This document shows, piece after piece, positions 45,201 through 54,000 of a stretch of 64,000 nucleotides of DNA. How positions within the stretch are numbered: position 1 is the first letter of the stretch; the number at the start of each line of letters is the position of its first letter. The notes below the pieces were generated by a model. That model was not told the DNA's origin. It did no database searches and saw only the letters and a program-made list of their open reading frames with translations. The translations under genes were made by a program, and so were the position numbers. The stretch spans positions 487,144 to 551,143 of the forward strand of contig NMRA01000266.1 in the NCBI GenBank assembly GCA_002633005.1, given 5' to 3'. Origin of the DNA: Phoronis australis (Eukaryota > Phoronida > Phoronidae).

Positions 45201-46611
45201 ATGAACACCACTTTTGTTGTTTGTACTTTCACAGTTTAGTATTCAAGCTAACGTAAAACAGATTTCAGACAGTTTAGCACACCAACGTGGCACCTGCAAG
45301 TTCTACCCTGGAGATTGTGAAGTTGTGGAATACTGTTATAAATTTGAACTGATAGTATTGATATTGTGTAGCACTGAAACACTGTTCCAAGGTAACAATT
45401 TCACTAGTTGTGCAGACGTGGTGTGCAGACGCAATGTGACGCTTAATAATATGAGGGTGTCCCTTATGATTATTATAGGATCTTTAGCTTTCAGGCCTCG
45501 GGATTTCATTTAGTCTCTCACAGTCAAAATCCTTTTACATTCAGCCAGACGTCCGAAGAACAGTTAGTTTATTGCACCTCAGCTCTTATGTCAAGTGAAG
45601 GTTACTCGAAATTGAAATTCTGCATTAAGGCTTTAATACTACTGTCTACATTTCTGAGTGTCTTTTCAGTGTTCGCAACTTCCTGGACCCATGGAACTCC
45701 AGAGGTGGATTTAGAATTCTCGTGTATGTTCGACGACAATTGATTTCTTTCGTTTACCAATCTCCTTTTCATTTGCAGATGCGGATGGGGACATTGCAGT
45801 TATTGAACCACAGGACATCTTTGCTTCAGACACAATGCCAGTAAGTACCACCCACTACTTCTAGATCTAGCACATCTCCATGTTAGCTGCTTTCTGGACC
45901 TGAGTACAATCCGATTCCAAAGAAGGCCCAGAACAAGAGTTTTGTTGGTGTATTCCTTCTTGAGTAGCGAAATTTGCATCTGCTGTGATCTGTACATCTT
46001 GAGTATATTACAGCTTTGTGTAAAGACTTCGTAACGTAGACGAAAATATTAAATTTTTTACTATTGAATCGTACAATTCTTTCGTCAATTACAATTTACA
46101 TCAACGTACTATTGAATAATTATTATTGCTTCAGCACGCCAGCGCCCCCAAGAGGAAGAAAAAACGCAAGTCACAACAAGGCAAGCTATTCCATTCCAAG
46201 TCAGGCTCTGATGTGTGTCCTGTCACCAAACAGCATTCCTCCGCAGACCTTACTATGTCACCCGCAGGTCTTCTGTTCGGGGTTTCCCAGAAGCCAGTAG
46301 TTAAGGGCAGTCTTGTGCCCTCTCGGTCCAATAGTAACCCTGTAGTAAAAGTGCATGATTCAAAGCAAGGTAGTCACGCTTATGGTAATTTTAATGAGAA
46401 AAAGAGGATTGGGAAGACGGGTTCTGAAAGTACCGTTAAACCTGTGAAGCGTGTGTCCAATGGCATAGTTATTAGGAAAGATGAACATGGGACCGGCAAT
46501 GGAGAGTTGAGATATGTGGCGCCCTCTTGTGCCGTGGAGAGTATTGGGCAGGTAGATAATTCAGCTTGGTCTCGCTTCTTTGGTGGTAATAACAAACTAC
46601 TTAAAAACTGA
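15207..46611 (+). CDS. SUCO: SUCO/OPT-type SUN-domain ER membrane protein
   Basis: Orthologue of mammalian SUCO and related to yeast Slp1, an ER membrane glycoprotein whose luminal SUN domain helps stabilise secretory proteins; mouse Suco is needed for bone formation. Exons with matching phases: 16952-17053, 19368-19453, 32255-32386, 32915-33024, 33667-33849, 34579-34768, 35329-35439, 36108-36201, 37481-37655, 38558-38677, 39305-39472, 40364-42122, 43083-43194, 44066-44266, 44699-44852, 45779-45840 and 46135-46611 (TGA). Upstream are a signal-peptide exon at 15207-15268 and a possible linker at 15499-15631. '[13 protein letters not shown]' and the SUN block ([14 protein letters not shown] ... 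[15 protein letters not shown]) match the family closely. Length is about 1,476 residues as assembled, or about 1,276 without the suspect 200-codon repeat, which is close to the roughly 1,250 of mammals. Confidence 0.95.
15499..15631 (+). CDS. SUCO: Possible SUCO exon 2
   Basis: Acceptor 'acatcttag' and donor GGAAG|gtcaga enclose 133 nt that enter in phase 2 and leave in phase 0, exactly what is needed between 15268 and 16952. The product is Ser/Asn-rich ('[17 protein letters not shown]') with no clear conserved motif. The polypyrimidine tract is weak, so this rests mainly on phase. Confidence 0.3.
16306..16592. repeat. 31-bp tandem array (9 copies) next to an N
   Basis: Unit 'tccagtcggaattgggtcaa' plus 'tctcattcagg', 31 bp, nine nearly identical copies. 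The first four units read CAGTCGG and the last five CAGTTGG, so two variants are in blocks. Because 31 is not a multiple of 3, all frames cycle and stay open; the resulting proteins are not genes. A single N at 16306 sits just before the array. Confidence 0.95.
16952..17053 (+). CDS. SUCO: SUCO acidic luminal exon
   Basis: Acceptor 'gtccattttag', donor CTG|gtatgt, 102 nt, phase 0 to phase 0. The product is Asp/Ala/Val-rich, low complexity ('[20 protein letters not shown]'), like the poorly conserved N-terminal luminal stretch of the family. Only this frame is open. Confidence 0.65.
17405..18566. mobile_element. DNA-transposon-like element with perfect 26-bp terminal inverted repeats
   Basis: The ends 17405-17430 and 18541-18566 are exact reverse complements (CAGCCGATTTCATAAAGGTG and six more bases). 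Subterminal regions are packed with AAACCTGGTTTA-type and TAGACCAGGT-type inverted motifs, many on both strands. No transposase frame was recognised, so it is probably non-autonomous. No target-site duplication is evident. It carries a second repeat at 17791-17941 inside it. Superfamily not assignable by eye. Confidence 0.85.
17791..17941. mobile_element. Short 'GGCGGATCCAGGATTTT' element nested in the larger one
   Basis: Starts GGGGCGGATCCAGGATTTTT and ends with the near-complement (CCCCGTGGATCCGCTTA). The same type of ends occurs at 60176-60300 and 61329-61452 (ending AATCCGCCACTGC). Its place inside a complete terminal-repeat element shows it inserted later or is a shared module. Confidence 0.6.
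19368..19453 (+). CDS. SUCO: SUCO luminal linker exon
   Basis: Acceptor 'ttttcattccag', donor ACAGAG|gtgcgt, 86 nt, in phase 0 and out in phase 2. Acidic, Thr/Gln-rich product ('[19 protein letters not shown]'). Joins 32255 directly, or 20516 if that exon is used. Confidence 0.75.
19506..19598. repeat. GC-rich tandem repeat, about 25-bp unit
   Basis: Three to four imperfect copies of 'gggctgattgtcccctcccc' with short spacers, directly downstream of a SUCO exon. Very different in base composition from the surrounding AT-rich intron. Confidence 0.8.
20516..20569 (+). CDS. SUCO: Possible SUCO cassette exon
   Basis: Acceptor 'cccaaatttag' and donor GATGA|gtatgt bound 54 nt that enter and leave in phase 2. 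It would fit between 19453 and 32255 with or without inclusion. Product '[17 protein letters not shown]', unlike the acidic neighbours. Supported only by phase and splice sites. Confidence 0.3.
   Translation, partial: SSLWFVARETAYLPQCG
27511..27706 (-). mobile_element. tRNA-derived SINE, family S
   Basis: On the minus strand: 'GAGCCAGTGTGACCCAGTG' (A-box region), then 'GGCTGTGGGTTCGAGTCAC' (B box GGTTCGAGTCC-like), then a body with 'CTAGACCCTTAGTCAGG' and 'AGTTCCTCAGCTCGG', ending GTACCAGAC. It shares head, body and end with the copy at 44917-45138 and body and end with 37170-37320. Confidence 0.8.
30230..30785 (-). pseudogene. Penelope-like (GIY-YIG) retroelement relic
   Basis: Broken minus-strand frames resemble the C-terminal part of retroelement polyproteins with a GIY-YIG endonuclease: '[20 protein letters not shown]', then out of frame '[15 protein letters not shown]'-like sequence, '[18 protein letters not shown]' and '[20 protein letters not shown]'. 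At least two frameshifts and several in-frame stops break it, and the reverse transcriptase core is missing. Oriented opposite to the host gene SUCO. The element class is inferred from the motif order; a GIY-YIG-bearing element of another clade is possible. Confidence 0.65.
31679..32035. repeat. 51-bp tandem array (7 copies)
   Basis: Unit containing 'gtccatttacagtgatgtcc' and 'tgctgaattaaatggcatat', period exactly 51 bp, a few percent divergence. As 51 is a multiple of 3, the minus strand has in-frame 17-residue repeats (two frames open), which I regard as a by-product. It lies about 220 bp upstream of the SUCO exon at 32255. Confidence 0.93.
32255..33849 (+). CDS. SUCO: SUCO acidic exons before the SUN domain
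   Basis: Exons 32255-32386, 32915-33024 and 33667-33849. Ser/Thr/Glu-rich luminal sequence ending in the family motif '[16 protein letters not shown]', as in mammalian SUCO. The middle exon has two in-frame phase-1 donors: GGTACTG|gtgagt after 32970, which is closer to consensus, and CCAG|gtactt after 33024. Both keep the frame, so an 18-codon alternative is possible. Confidence 0.88.
33196..33317. repeat. 16-bp tandem array
   Basis: About seven copies of 'ggtcagtcttagccga', the central four perfect. Intronic, between the exons ending 33024 and starting 33667. Confidence 0.93.
34579..37655 (+). CDS. SUCO: SUCO SUN-domain exons
   Basis: Exons 34579-34768, 35329-35439, 36108-36201 and 37481-37655 encode one SUN domain of the SUCO/Slp1 type: '[19 protein letters not shown]', '[20 protein letters not shown]', '[20 protein letters not shown]', '[19 protein letters not shown]', '[20 protein letters not shown]'. 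The two Cys residues of ECGAK and NPCS and the Cys of HYCPLS are kept. All four junctions keep phase. The last exon then becomes Asp/Gly/Glu-rich. The 5' UTR-like ATG at 37481 is only an internal Met after the acceptor 'tatatcgtag'. Confidence 0.96.
36443..36601. repeat. 44-bp tandem array (about 3.6 copies)
   Basis: Unit begins 'aaaagcgttgagcaaactca' and ends 'gtcttgcttttttgc'; copies start at 36443, 36487, 36531 and 36575. The ends of each unit ('cttgcttttttgcaagaaaag') form a small inverted repeat. Confidence 0.93.
36782..37200. repeat. 50-bp satellite derived from a SINE body
   Basis: Eight to nine units of 'cacactgctagacccttgag' plus 'tcaggtctctagatacttg', period 50 bp, with some shortened units. 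The same sequence is a single-copy body segment of the SINEs at 27511-27706 and 44917-45138 on the other strand. The array runs directly into the SINE 3' part at 37170-37320. An N at 36981 lies inside the array, so the true copy number is unknown. Confidence 0.88.
37170..37320 (+). mobile_element. SINE family S, body and 3' end
   Basis: Reads 'cccttgagtcaagtctctag', 'ctcctcaacttggttttcac', 'gcgcacgtctggtacac', collinear with the family S copies but on the plus strand. The end carries a short 'gtctgtctggtacacgtc' duplication. The tRNA-like head is absent, replaced by the 50-bp satellite. Confidence 0.75.
37398..37480. repeat. Direct duplication abutting a splice acceptor
   Basis: Two copies of about 42 bp ('cttgtccaatcctgctccaa' to 'gatgttgatgtatatcg') lie back to back. 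The second runs straight into the tag acceptor of the SUN exon at 37481; the first ends 'tatatcgagcttg'. Confidence 0.85.
37940..38500. repeat. TCATCA/ATCACC microsatellite tracts in a SUCO intron
   Basis: Imperfect (TCA)n/(ACC)n-rich stretches at about 37990-38160 and 38325-38480, between exons ending 37655 and starting 38558. They produce His/Ile/Val-rich or Asp-rich open frames with no gene signal. Confidence 0.8.
38558..39472 (+). CDS. SUCO: SUCO post-SUN exons
   Basis: Exons 38558-38677 and 39305-39472, both phase 1 to phase 1, the same class as their neighbours. The first includes '[16 protein letters not shown]', equivalent to the short amphipathic stretch after the SUN domain in mammals. 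The second has sequons NQT, NET and NKS, fitting a luminal glycosylated region. Confidence 0.85.
40364..42122 (+). CDS. SUCO: SUCO long Ser/Thr/Glu-rich exon
   Basis: 1,759 nt, in phase 1 (acceptor 'ccacaaag'; weak tract), out phase 2 (AATTT|gtaagt). Begins near '[14 protein letters not shown]', like the 'ESETQ' region of mammalian SUCO, then a Cys-containing stretch ('[15 protein letters not shown]'), low-complexity Ser/Glu sequence, and ends with the conserved '[16 protein letters not shown]' leading into the coiled coil. As assembled it contains a 200-codon in-frame direct repeat interrupted by N at 41092, which I consider an assembly artefact. Confidence 0.88.
40493..41691. repeat. 600-bp direct repeat joined by N at 41092
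   Basis: 40493-41091 and 41093-41691 align without gaps at exactly 600-bp spacing, with about a dozen substitutions. The bases before the N ('gtgactcagca') equal the end of the second copy, and those after it ('ctgtacccacctctg') equal the start of the first. That is the picture of two overlapping contigs placed end to end. Confidence 0.93.
42158..42407 (+). mobile_element. MITE-like element, family A
   Basis: 250 bp from GGGGCTTGGAATTTTC to TTCATTCTAAGCCCTG, 36 bp after a SUCO donor. The most complete of the four copies; the interior includes 'aagaggatttcctctttttt' and 'ttcgtgcaaaaacac'. Confidence 0.72.
43083..44266 (+). CDS. SUCO: SUCO coiled-coil and transmembrane exons
   Basis: Exon 43083-43194 ('[20 protein letters not shown]') matches the mammalian 'YLEELSQRYRKQMEEMQ' very closely. 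Exon 44066-44266 continues the heptad pattern ('[20 protein letters not shown]') and then has the transmembrane helix '[19 protein letters not shown]' followed by basic 'RGPRRRA'. This makes it a type I protein with the SUN domain in the lumen. Confidence 0.94.
44699..46611 (+). CDS. SUCO: SUCO cytosolic tail exons and stop
   Basis: Exons 44699-44852, 45779-45840 and 46135-46611. Basic, Ser-rich tail with '[10 protein letters not shown]', then '[10 protein letters not shown]' (compare 'YIVEPLKFSP' in mammals), then a Lys/Arg cluster '[20 protein letters not shown]' corresponding to the mammalian 'KRRRSK..GKLI' region. TGA at 46609-46611. Confidence 0.9.
44917..45138 (-). mobile_element. tRNA-derived SINE, family S
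   Basis: Minus strand: 'GGCAGTGTGGTCCTGTGAG' head, 'GTCGAGGGTTCGAGTCGCA' B box, body 'GCTTGCCCCTTGAGTCAGG' and 'GAGCTCCTCAGCTCAATTTT', end GTACCAGACC with a small 'ggtctggtacacgttgtaccag' palindrome. Lies in the SUCO intron 44853-45778. Confidence 0.82.
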
Positions 46612-47662
46612 CGATTATTTAATGAAGTTGAAAAACTGAAGAGAATGCTTTTTAAGTTTTAGATGTGTTCAAATCCGAGGATATTTTGTATTGTGGGAGA
46701 ATCAAGCTGTTAGCTTCTACGGTTAATTCCATGACCCGCGAGACTGGAAATGTTTTGAATGGTTGTATTATCTTTTGTCGTCAAGTACCATTATTTTGTT
46801 CTCATTGTTTATTAGTTTGTCAGTCTGAAAAGGGTTCAAAATGTATTATTTATTCTGTCCTGTTGTGTTGAAGGTCATACCTGGTTTGACCAGAATTTTT
46901 CGCCATTCTGGACATTTAATGTGCAATGAATGTAATGGAGATGATGTCATGTTTGTGATTGTTATATTCATGAATAATATTCTGGGGGTAAAACTGTGAT
47001 TACCATTTTGAACAAAAGATGTCACTTCACGACCCCCATGAAACGGTTGGTTCTAAAACTGTTGTCACCAGTATTACCCTAGTTGTTAATTTGCCTTTGA
47101 TTGTGTGGAACGAGTCTATGGTGTCTGACTGTTGTTGTGAAACTCGAGTGCAAGCTTTAAAGTTTAGGGCTTCGCTGGAGAGAGCATGTGAACTTGTGTA
47201 AAAATCAACTTTGCTCATCTTTTCTTGAAAATCTCATTTTAATTTAGAAGAAAGTTAAGATTATTTAAGCAACTTTCAAAGGCACGTCTTTTTATGCAGG
47301 TCTCGAACACCACTGCATACGGTCAGCTGTTCCCTAGTTCAAAATCATTCCTCGAAGAAAAAAATGGTGAATATTAAATTTTGTAGGACGTTGTCGAAAT
47401 CAGAAGTTAGTTTCTCTGACGATCGATGGCAGGGTTATAATCACTTGAGGTCTTCCAACACAATGATGTATCAGTTATTTGTACATTGACGTATTTCTGC
47501 AAACAAAACTTTTCATCTGCTTGTAATAACCTATTTCACAGGTTGATGTAGTTATAAGCTCTGTGGTTAACATGGTGTTCACACGACATAATTATGGAAC
47601 AAAATGACCCAGGATTCAATGTTATGACAGACGACTGGGGTCAAGTTACCGCCAGCTAGAAT

Positions 47663-47882
47663 TAGGGCTTGGAACTTTATCTTTAAGAGGATTTGCTTTT
47701 TGATTTTTTTTCCAGTTTTGTCTTTTTCGGTCTTTTCTCGTTTTGGACTATTCATGCAAAAACGTTTATTTCAGTAAAATTTTACTTCACAAAAATATTT
47801 CTATCACTCAAGTCAATTACTTGTGGAAGAATAAGTCACCATGAAAATTTTCCTCTTTTGTCATTAGTCATTTCAAGCTCTG
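47663..47882 (+). mobile_element. MITE-like element, family A (diverged)
   Basis: TAGGGCTTGGAACTTTATC at the left and TCATTTCAAGCTCTG at the right, about 220 bp, same interior order as 42158-42407. Confidence 0.62.
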
Positions 47883-49691
47883 AGACAACTAATGAAGAAT
47901 CATTACCATTAGTGATGGCGAAACAGTATTTTGTCCGATTGCTTTTGCTGTGTGCTGTACTTCTGTTGCATTTCATTGATTCAAAAAGATTGTCAAGTAC
48001 CAGGAAATATTTGTATGACGCAAGCGCCGATTCGTCATTGACAGCCATCGTTCATTGTCTTATTGAGTAATCTCATGACAGAGCCGGATTGCATTAACTA
48101 CTTAAAGCTGTTACCTAGTAATCGAGTCTAACTAGCAAACAAGTTTCTAAGTTTTATGCAACCCCAGCTGGGCCTGGTATCCAACCTTTTTACTCGAAGT
48201 GAAACTCAAAATTATGTAAGGCATTTTCTACTCTTACTTTTGTGTGAGCTCAAGGTAAGTGTCTATTATTCTATGCTCGAGTACATAATGACTTATGTGA
48301 ATAATTTATTAGTCCTAGTTTACAGTTGGATAAACCCAACATTAAGACTAAAAGTTCGAGTTTGAACTCGAAATTTTGCGTTTTTACTCGAGGTTGTAGC
48401 ACGAATATAAGGGTCTTCAAGTGCATACTTGGGATTAGAAACTCACATGCGTAGAGTATGTATTCGAGTTGGTTTCGAGTACAAAGATTAGAGACTGGGC
48501 CCTGGTGTGCCATTTGAAAATGATAGCTGATTTGTACAACTGAGGCTAGGTCAAAGGTTACTATTGTCACAGTACATACTGTCTGGAGTTATACTGCGAA
48601 CCTAACTGTTATGTTAAATTGTTAATAAATATTTAAATTATTTCTTTATGTTTTCATATGGCAGAGATTTTAGCCACAACTCGCGAAAAACTCAACGTTT
48701 TCACCACAAATTAACGAGCAGTTGGCGAGAAAAACAATTTCAGCCCAAGAAATTGTACAATATTTTTTAATTTTCGACAGCATTAAATAGTACACCAGTA
48801 TTCACACTTTCATGTTTCATAAAATAAACTCTAATGGCTGTGTCTCCTTCAGAGGGCGCTGTCCATCCAATAAGCACACGGTACTGTTTACATTCAGTTG
48901 GCATTTCCAGATGGTCTGTAAGTAAAACAAGCATAAGACTTCAACGGATCACCAACAGAACTTCGGAAGCCCATGCGTAAGACGACTTTGGTGAGCTTGC
49001 GCAAGCTCGTGTTACTGAGTTGGACTACCCGAACAACACAGCTCACGCACTCAGGAACTCTGCTCGGAGACCAATAAACTCAGATCACCGACTCACAAAC
49101 ATAGCTTGTACAGTTTACAGGAGCAGGGGCCATACTTTTTGGGTGCATATGTCATGTTGTGTGAGGTCACGCTAGTGACTCAGTGAACTGTTCATAGGTC
49201 TGTGAACAGTGTTCATGAGCAAGAAGCTATGTTAAGTAATGCTTGAACCATGATGTTGTACGGGTACCCTGTGAAAAGCCAGTGTATCACAAGTAACTTG
49301 ATCTTACTGGTGTAAACTTGGAAAATGACAGACACTTGAGAAATCGGCCAGCGAGGCTTAAATGTCGAGTTGTTAGAGAAAAGCAATATTTTCTTGTTCG
49401 GAATTCATTATTGATAAAGATGACTGGAGCAAGCTTTTCAACATTGTTGAAAAGAGTCTTGTTTTACCACAGTCTTCGGCAGTCTTCTTTAAGTCCACCA
49501 CGTAACGGTTAGTGGCGAAACCAAGAGATTCAAACACGGACAGAAACGTCAAAAATAACACGACATACCATTGAGCTTGACTTAGCTTGGTTTAAGAATC
49601 TCACGGATTACTAGAATTACGGTACATGACCCGCTTTCAAATAGCAATCTCCGGAAAACATTATTTTGAAAAGGACAATAGTCGGATATAA

Positions 49692-49790
49692 CGTGCCCGC
49701 ATTATGAGTGCCCGCATTATGAGAACCAGTGTTACGCCCGTTATTCAGTGGCGAAAACTGGTTCTCATAATGCAGGCACGTTACGCGCGA
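49692..49790. mobile_element. Palindromic mini-element, family C
   Basis: About 100 bp whose ends are inverted copies (GTGCCCGCATTATGAGAACC against the complement of TGGTTCTCATAATGCAGGCAC). The left end has an extra partial copy of its own terminus. Related fragments lie at 54476-54530 and 56896-56952 within eIF3g introns. Confidence 0.72.
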
Positions 49791-50216
49791 CCGTTACCTT
49801 GGAAACGTGAACGTCACTACACATCTATAACTTGTACAAACACAATCCTTCACATGTTGACACCCTATCTCACATTCGACTTTTTCCAGTTTTCAAACTT
49901 TGGTCGGAGATCAATGTCGCAATACAGCCTCTAACCACTGCAGACAGCACACACCACAGGTATTCAGACAAAACGACCGAAGATCCTCGTCATGATGGCT
50001 CGCGAAAACTGAATTCTTCGCCAGATTTATCATACCCTCATGACAAAGAATTAACTAGAAAGTTAGAAAGGTGGCGCCACAATAGCTATTACTAGTCATT
50101 TTTGCTGTTAACAGATTTAGCCGTAACAAAGAGGAAACATTATTTTGTCTGATTACTTGTGTCTTTACTGTAAATACGTTCTGCAGTAGTTCAAGATGAA
50201 GAACCCCAGAGGAGAC

Positions 50217-51052
50217 TTACTTGGCCCATTCCACGTTCAGAATAAGATGGTCGTAACCGAACCCGGCCAATCCATTTATAGCCCTGGCTGCGTCTTCTTT
50301 TTTCTGGTAGTTTATAAAAGCAAATCCCTGTAAACAAGTAAACAAAAATTAATAACATGATGACAGCAAAGTTGATTTGCTCTAACGTTTGGTTTTAAGT
50401 TAAAGATGAATTGTCTCATTAAATTGTGAATATGCAAATAAAGTACTAATTTACAAACAAGCTCAGGTCCTCCAGTGTACCGCAAACCATCCGAGAATCA
50501 GTTACCATTACAATCTCGCGAAAGTCTCATTTATCAGACTATTTTTATGTAAATGAGTACAGTAATATTTCATCGTTATCCTAACAAAACATGGCATATT
50601 TTTGATTATTTGCTTATTTTATTATTTGTTTATTTTATTGTTTATTTATTTTTAATGACTGTGTAATATTTGGAATTACTAGGCTTTTTAAATATTCACA
50701 CTTGTTTTTAAGTGTATCAGTTATAGTGTGGCCATCGCTACAAAAACAAAACGTCCAGTTTTCCTTAAACTCAGTTTCCCTTTCATTATTAAGAAGAATA
50801 ACGTGAAGATTGAATCAGTTCTAATCGGTTTGCCACCAGATGGCGCTAAAAGAGCCTCAAATCCCTAGAGGTTGAACGCACTCTGCAGTAAAAGTAGTCC
50901 CCAGGTATGTATGCTTACCTTAGACTCTCCCGTAACTTTATCCTTGGCCAGGAATATCCTCTGAAGAGCTCCAAACGGCCTAAAGAGTTCATTTAAGTCA
51001 GATTCCCTCGTGTCCAGCGACAAGTTCGTAACGCGTATAGTGGCAGTCTCAT
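50217..51052 (-). CDS. EIF3G: eIF3g RRM exons and C-terminus
   Basis: Exons 50919-51052 and 50217-50327. RNP2 is 'IRVTNL', RNP1 'KGFAFINY' straddles the splice junction, followed by '[12 protein letters not shown]'. After Lys the next codon is TAA, but the same bases form an excellent donor (CCAA|gtaagt), and the mammalian protein continues past this Lys by a few residues. The stop as written is at 50217-50219; a small terminal exon further downstream remains possible. Confidence 0.93.
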
Positions 51053-54000
51053 CTGAAATAGTACCAAGCACATTTTACCAACGCCAGCAACAGTTAATAT
51101 TTGTCCGTCATCCTCACCAATGATAAAAAAGTCTTAAAACTACACCTTTCTGAATACCACTTTCAACCCATAAAACAAAATGCCATGTAAATGCCTGATA
51201 ACGACAGATGTTTGGCGTGCCAGATATAATGGGAGTCGTTTGGAATTCTTCAAAAAAGTTTCAGGCACAACAAATCATCAAAACTTCCAGGTTCTGTGAA
51301 TAGCTTGAAAGTCATGACTCTTCAGTGCTGTTATTCTGTCGCAACAAACAAATGACGTAAACAGGAAGGGATAAACACTCAAATGACAACGACTTCACAT
51401 AAAACTTTCATTATTCAAGCCAATAATTTTTGCAAAGATTTCCCTCGATTATGTATTGAAGAACCAAAGCTAAACACTGCCACTCACCACATGTGAATCA
51501 GTGTTAAGTTCTATTGCACAAGTTGAACTACATATCTCACTGAGAATATCCCTTTAAGTTAGCCAACTCAATGTTACCTAGCAACCAACTGAATGTTACC
51601 TAGCAACAGCCTACCTCTTGTTTTTGAGTACATGGTTTCACCTCTGCTTTTGGCTCCTTCCCTCATGCTGGGAGGCACGTACTTGTTGCCTCCAGCCATA
51701 CTGGGCTTCTGGGGGGCAACTACTGCGGAGTCTGGACCCGGGGCCTTGTCCTCTGTTGTAGCTACGTCTTGCTGCAATTAACAGTCACCATAGCAACGGC
51801 GTGGTAAACAATCCTAGGACATTTTCTTCCAATTCTAAAAGCTATTAGAATAGTGCAGTTCTGTGAACAGCAAAAATGGCTGGTAATAACTATTTGGGGG
51901 CAGAATGATTTAACCATCTTACTAAATTTGTTGTTAATTCCCTTAAGGGAAGGCTACGCTAATGACGAATTCAGCATCTCTCCATCTGTCGTGACAGGGA
52001 AATCTGGGTAATTTTTCCGACTACTTTTAACTTACACTGTATAAACATCTTAAGATTAACCTTGCAAGAGCAACTGAAACATCTTGAATACCATCAGCGG
52101 CTGTTCAGGTTCTCACACTTGTTACTGGGGACAAATAAGTAATTACTGTGTTACCCTGGTACAACTGTGCCAGGACAACACAGTAATTACTTAGGGCTGT
52201 TCCAGCAAAATCTGTATGGGAGGGGGGAAGGCACTTTTATTTCGTACCCACCGCCCATATTTTTCATTTATTTCTACAACCCATGACCCATAATTTTTTA
52301 ATTATTTTTAATAGGTTAAAATATAAAATCCAACACTTGCAAACAAACTGCCTCCAGGAGGACCAGTTAAGAACTTAGATGATTGACAGACAAGAACTAG
52401 TTGTCTTGTCCAATATTGTCAAAAACTAAAGTAGCTCTGAGCAATACTTTTGGCAGCCACCAGGTGTCTCTGTTCACCATGTGTCTATAATTTCAATGAA
52501 CATTTTTTCAATTATAAGGATCTATGAATCTCAAACTGTCTCCACGATATCTNAATCAGTGTTAAGTTCTATTGCACAAGTTGAACTACATATCTCACTG
52601 AGAATATCCCTTTAAGTTAGCCAACTCAATGTTACCTAGCAACCAACTGAATGTTACCTAGCAACAGCATACCTCTTGTTTTTGAGTACATGGTTTCACC
52701 TCTGCTTTTGGCTCCTTCCCTCATGCTGGGAGGCACATATTTGTTGCCTCCAGCCATACTGGGCTTCTGGGGGGCAACTACTGCAGAGTCTGGACCCGGG
52801 GCCTTGTCCTCTGTTGTAGCTACGTCTTGCTGCAATAAACAGTCACCATAGCAACGGCGTGGTAAACACTCCTAGGACATTTTCTTCCAATTCTAAAAGC
52901 TATTAGAATAGTGCAGTTCTGTTAACAGCAAAAATGGCTGGTAATAAGTATTTGGGGACAGAATGGTTTAACCATCTTACTAAATTTGTCGTTAATTCCC
53001 TTAAGACAAGACTACGCTGATGACGAATTCAGCGTCTCTCCATCCGTCGTGACAGGGAATTCTGGGTAATTTTGTCCGACTACTTTTAACTTATACTGTA
53101 TACACATCTTAAGATTAACGTTGCAAGAGCAACTGAAACATCTTGAATACCATCAGTTCCTGTTCAGGTTCTCACACTTGTTACTGGGGACAAATAAGTA
53201 ATTACTGTGTTACCCTGGTACAGCTGTGCCAGGACAACACAGTAATTACTTATTTGTCCCCAGTAACAGTACACTCTCAAAAGAAACTAACAAATACATT
53301 GTAGAAAGTGAGTTTAAGTTCAGAGTACATGTCGATTCAATACAAGTTTCTGTTTTGATTAATCCTTCTCAACATCCGATGTGTTAATGGTCCATTGAAT
53401 GACGCATTTATAAACTACAACTGAATCGTGAATTTTGATTAAACTCTCACATGACACGAAGAATCAGTTGGAGCGTAAACATATGTTGTCAGGGCTTGTT
53501 ATGACCGACAAAAAGAGCAAAATTTTCTAAGTGATGTATCATTCCACAAATTAGCTATAAAAAATTTGGTATAGAAATATTTTTTTGTGTTGTTCAATTC
53601 AACTGAAATAAACATTTGAGCGTGAAAAAAAATCAAAATCATGATAGAAATGAAACAAAGAGGGGACTGGAAATCAAATAAGAGGAAATTGAAACCAAAA
53701 AAGAGGAAATCCCTGGCCTGTGTTGTTTAATGGATCATTAATAGATCAGATATATTGACGGAAATCAAAACAGAAACTTGAACTGAGAGTGTAATGTAAA
53801 CTGAACATTCTCATTTACACCTTCTCAGTTGATTCAATAGTCAACTGCGAAATTAAACTCACAAAATGGTGCTAGAACACAGGCGCGCCGGCACACTGGA
53901 CAAAATACGCACCAGGTGTGACGCTAGAGCTAGTCTATTCTAGACTTACCTGCATCGGTGAAAGAGTATCCTTATATGGACATTTGGTGGTCCAATGGTC

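Larger units (their letters stand above)
46612..50216. other. Convergent intergenic region, SUCO to eIF3g
   Basis: About 3.6 kb including the SUCO 3' UTR. Holds a family A MITE (47663-47882) and a palindromic element (49692-49790). No gene: the open frames at 47019-47201 and 47693-48070 lie in UTR-like or MITE sequence and have no motif. Confidence 0.6.
51496..53250. repeat. About 700-bp direct repeat joined by N at 52553
   Basis: 51496-52192 matches 52554-53250 (offset 1,058-1,059 bp) with a few percent substitutions. The second copy starts at the N. The first copy is followed by family B transposon sequence (52193-52552) at the point where the second copy continues its palindrome. This fits two alleles, one with an insertion, laid end to end. 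Confidence 0.9.

Noticed and set aside
47019-47201. 60-codon frame after the SUCO stop
   Set aside because: Most likely 3' UTR; no acceptor or conserved residues.
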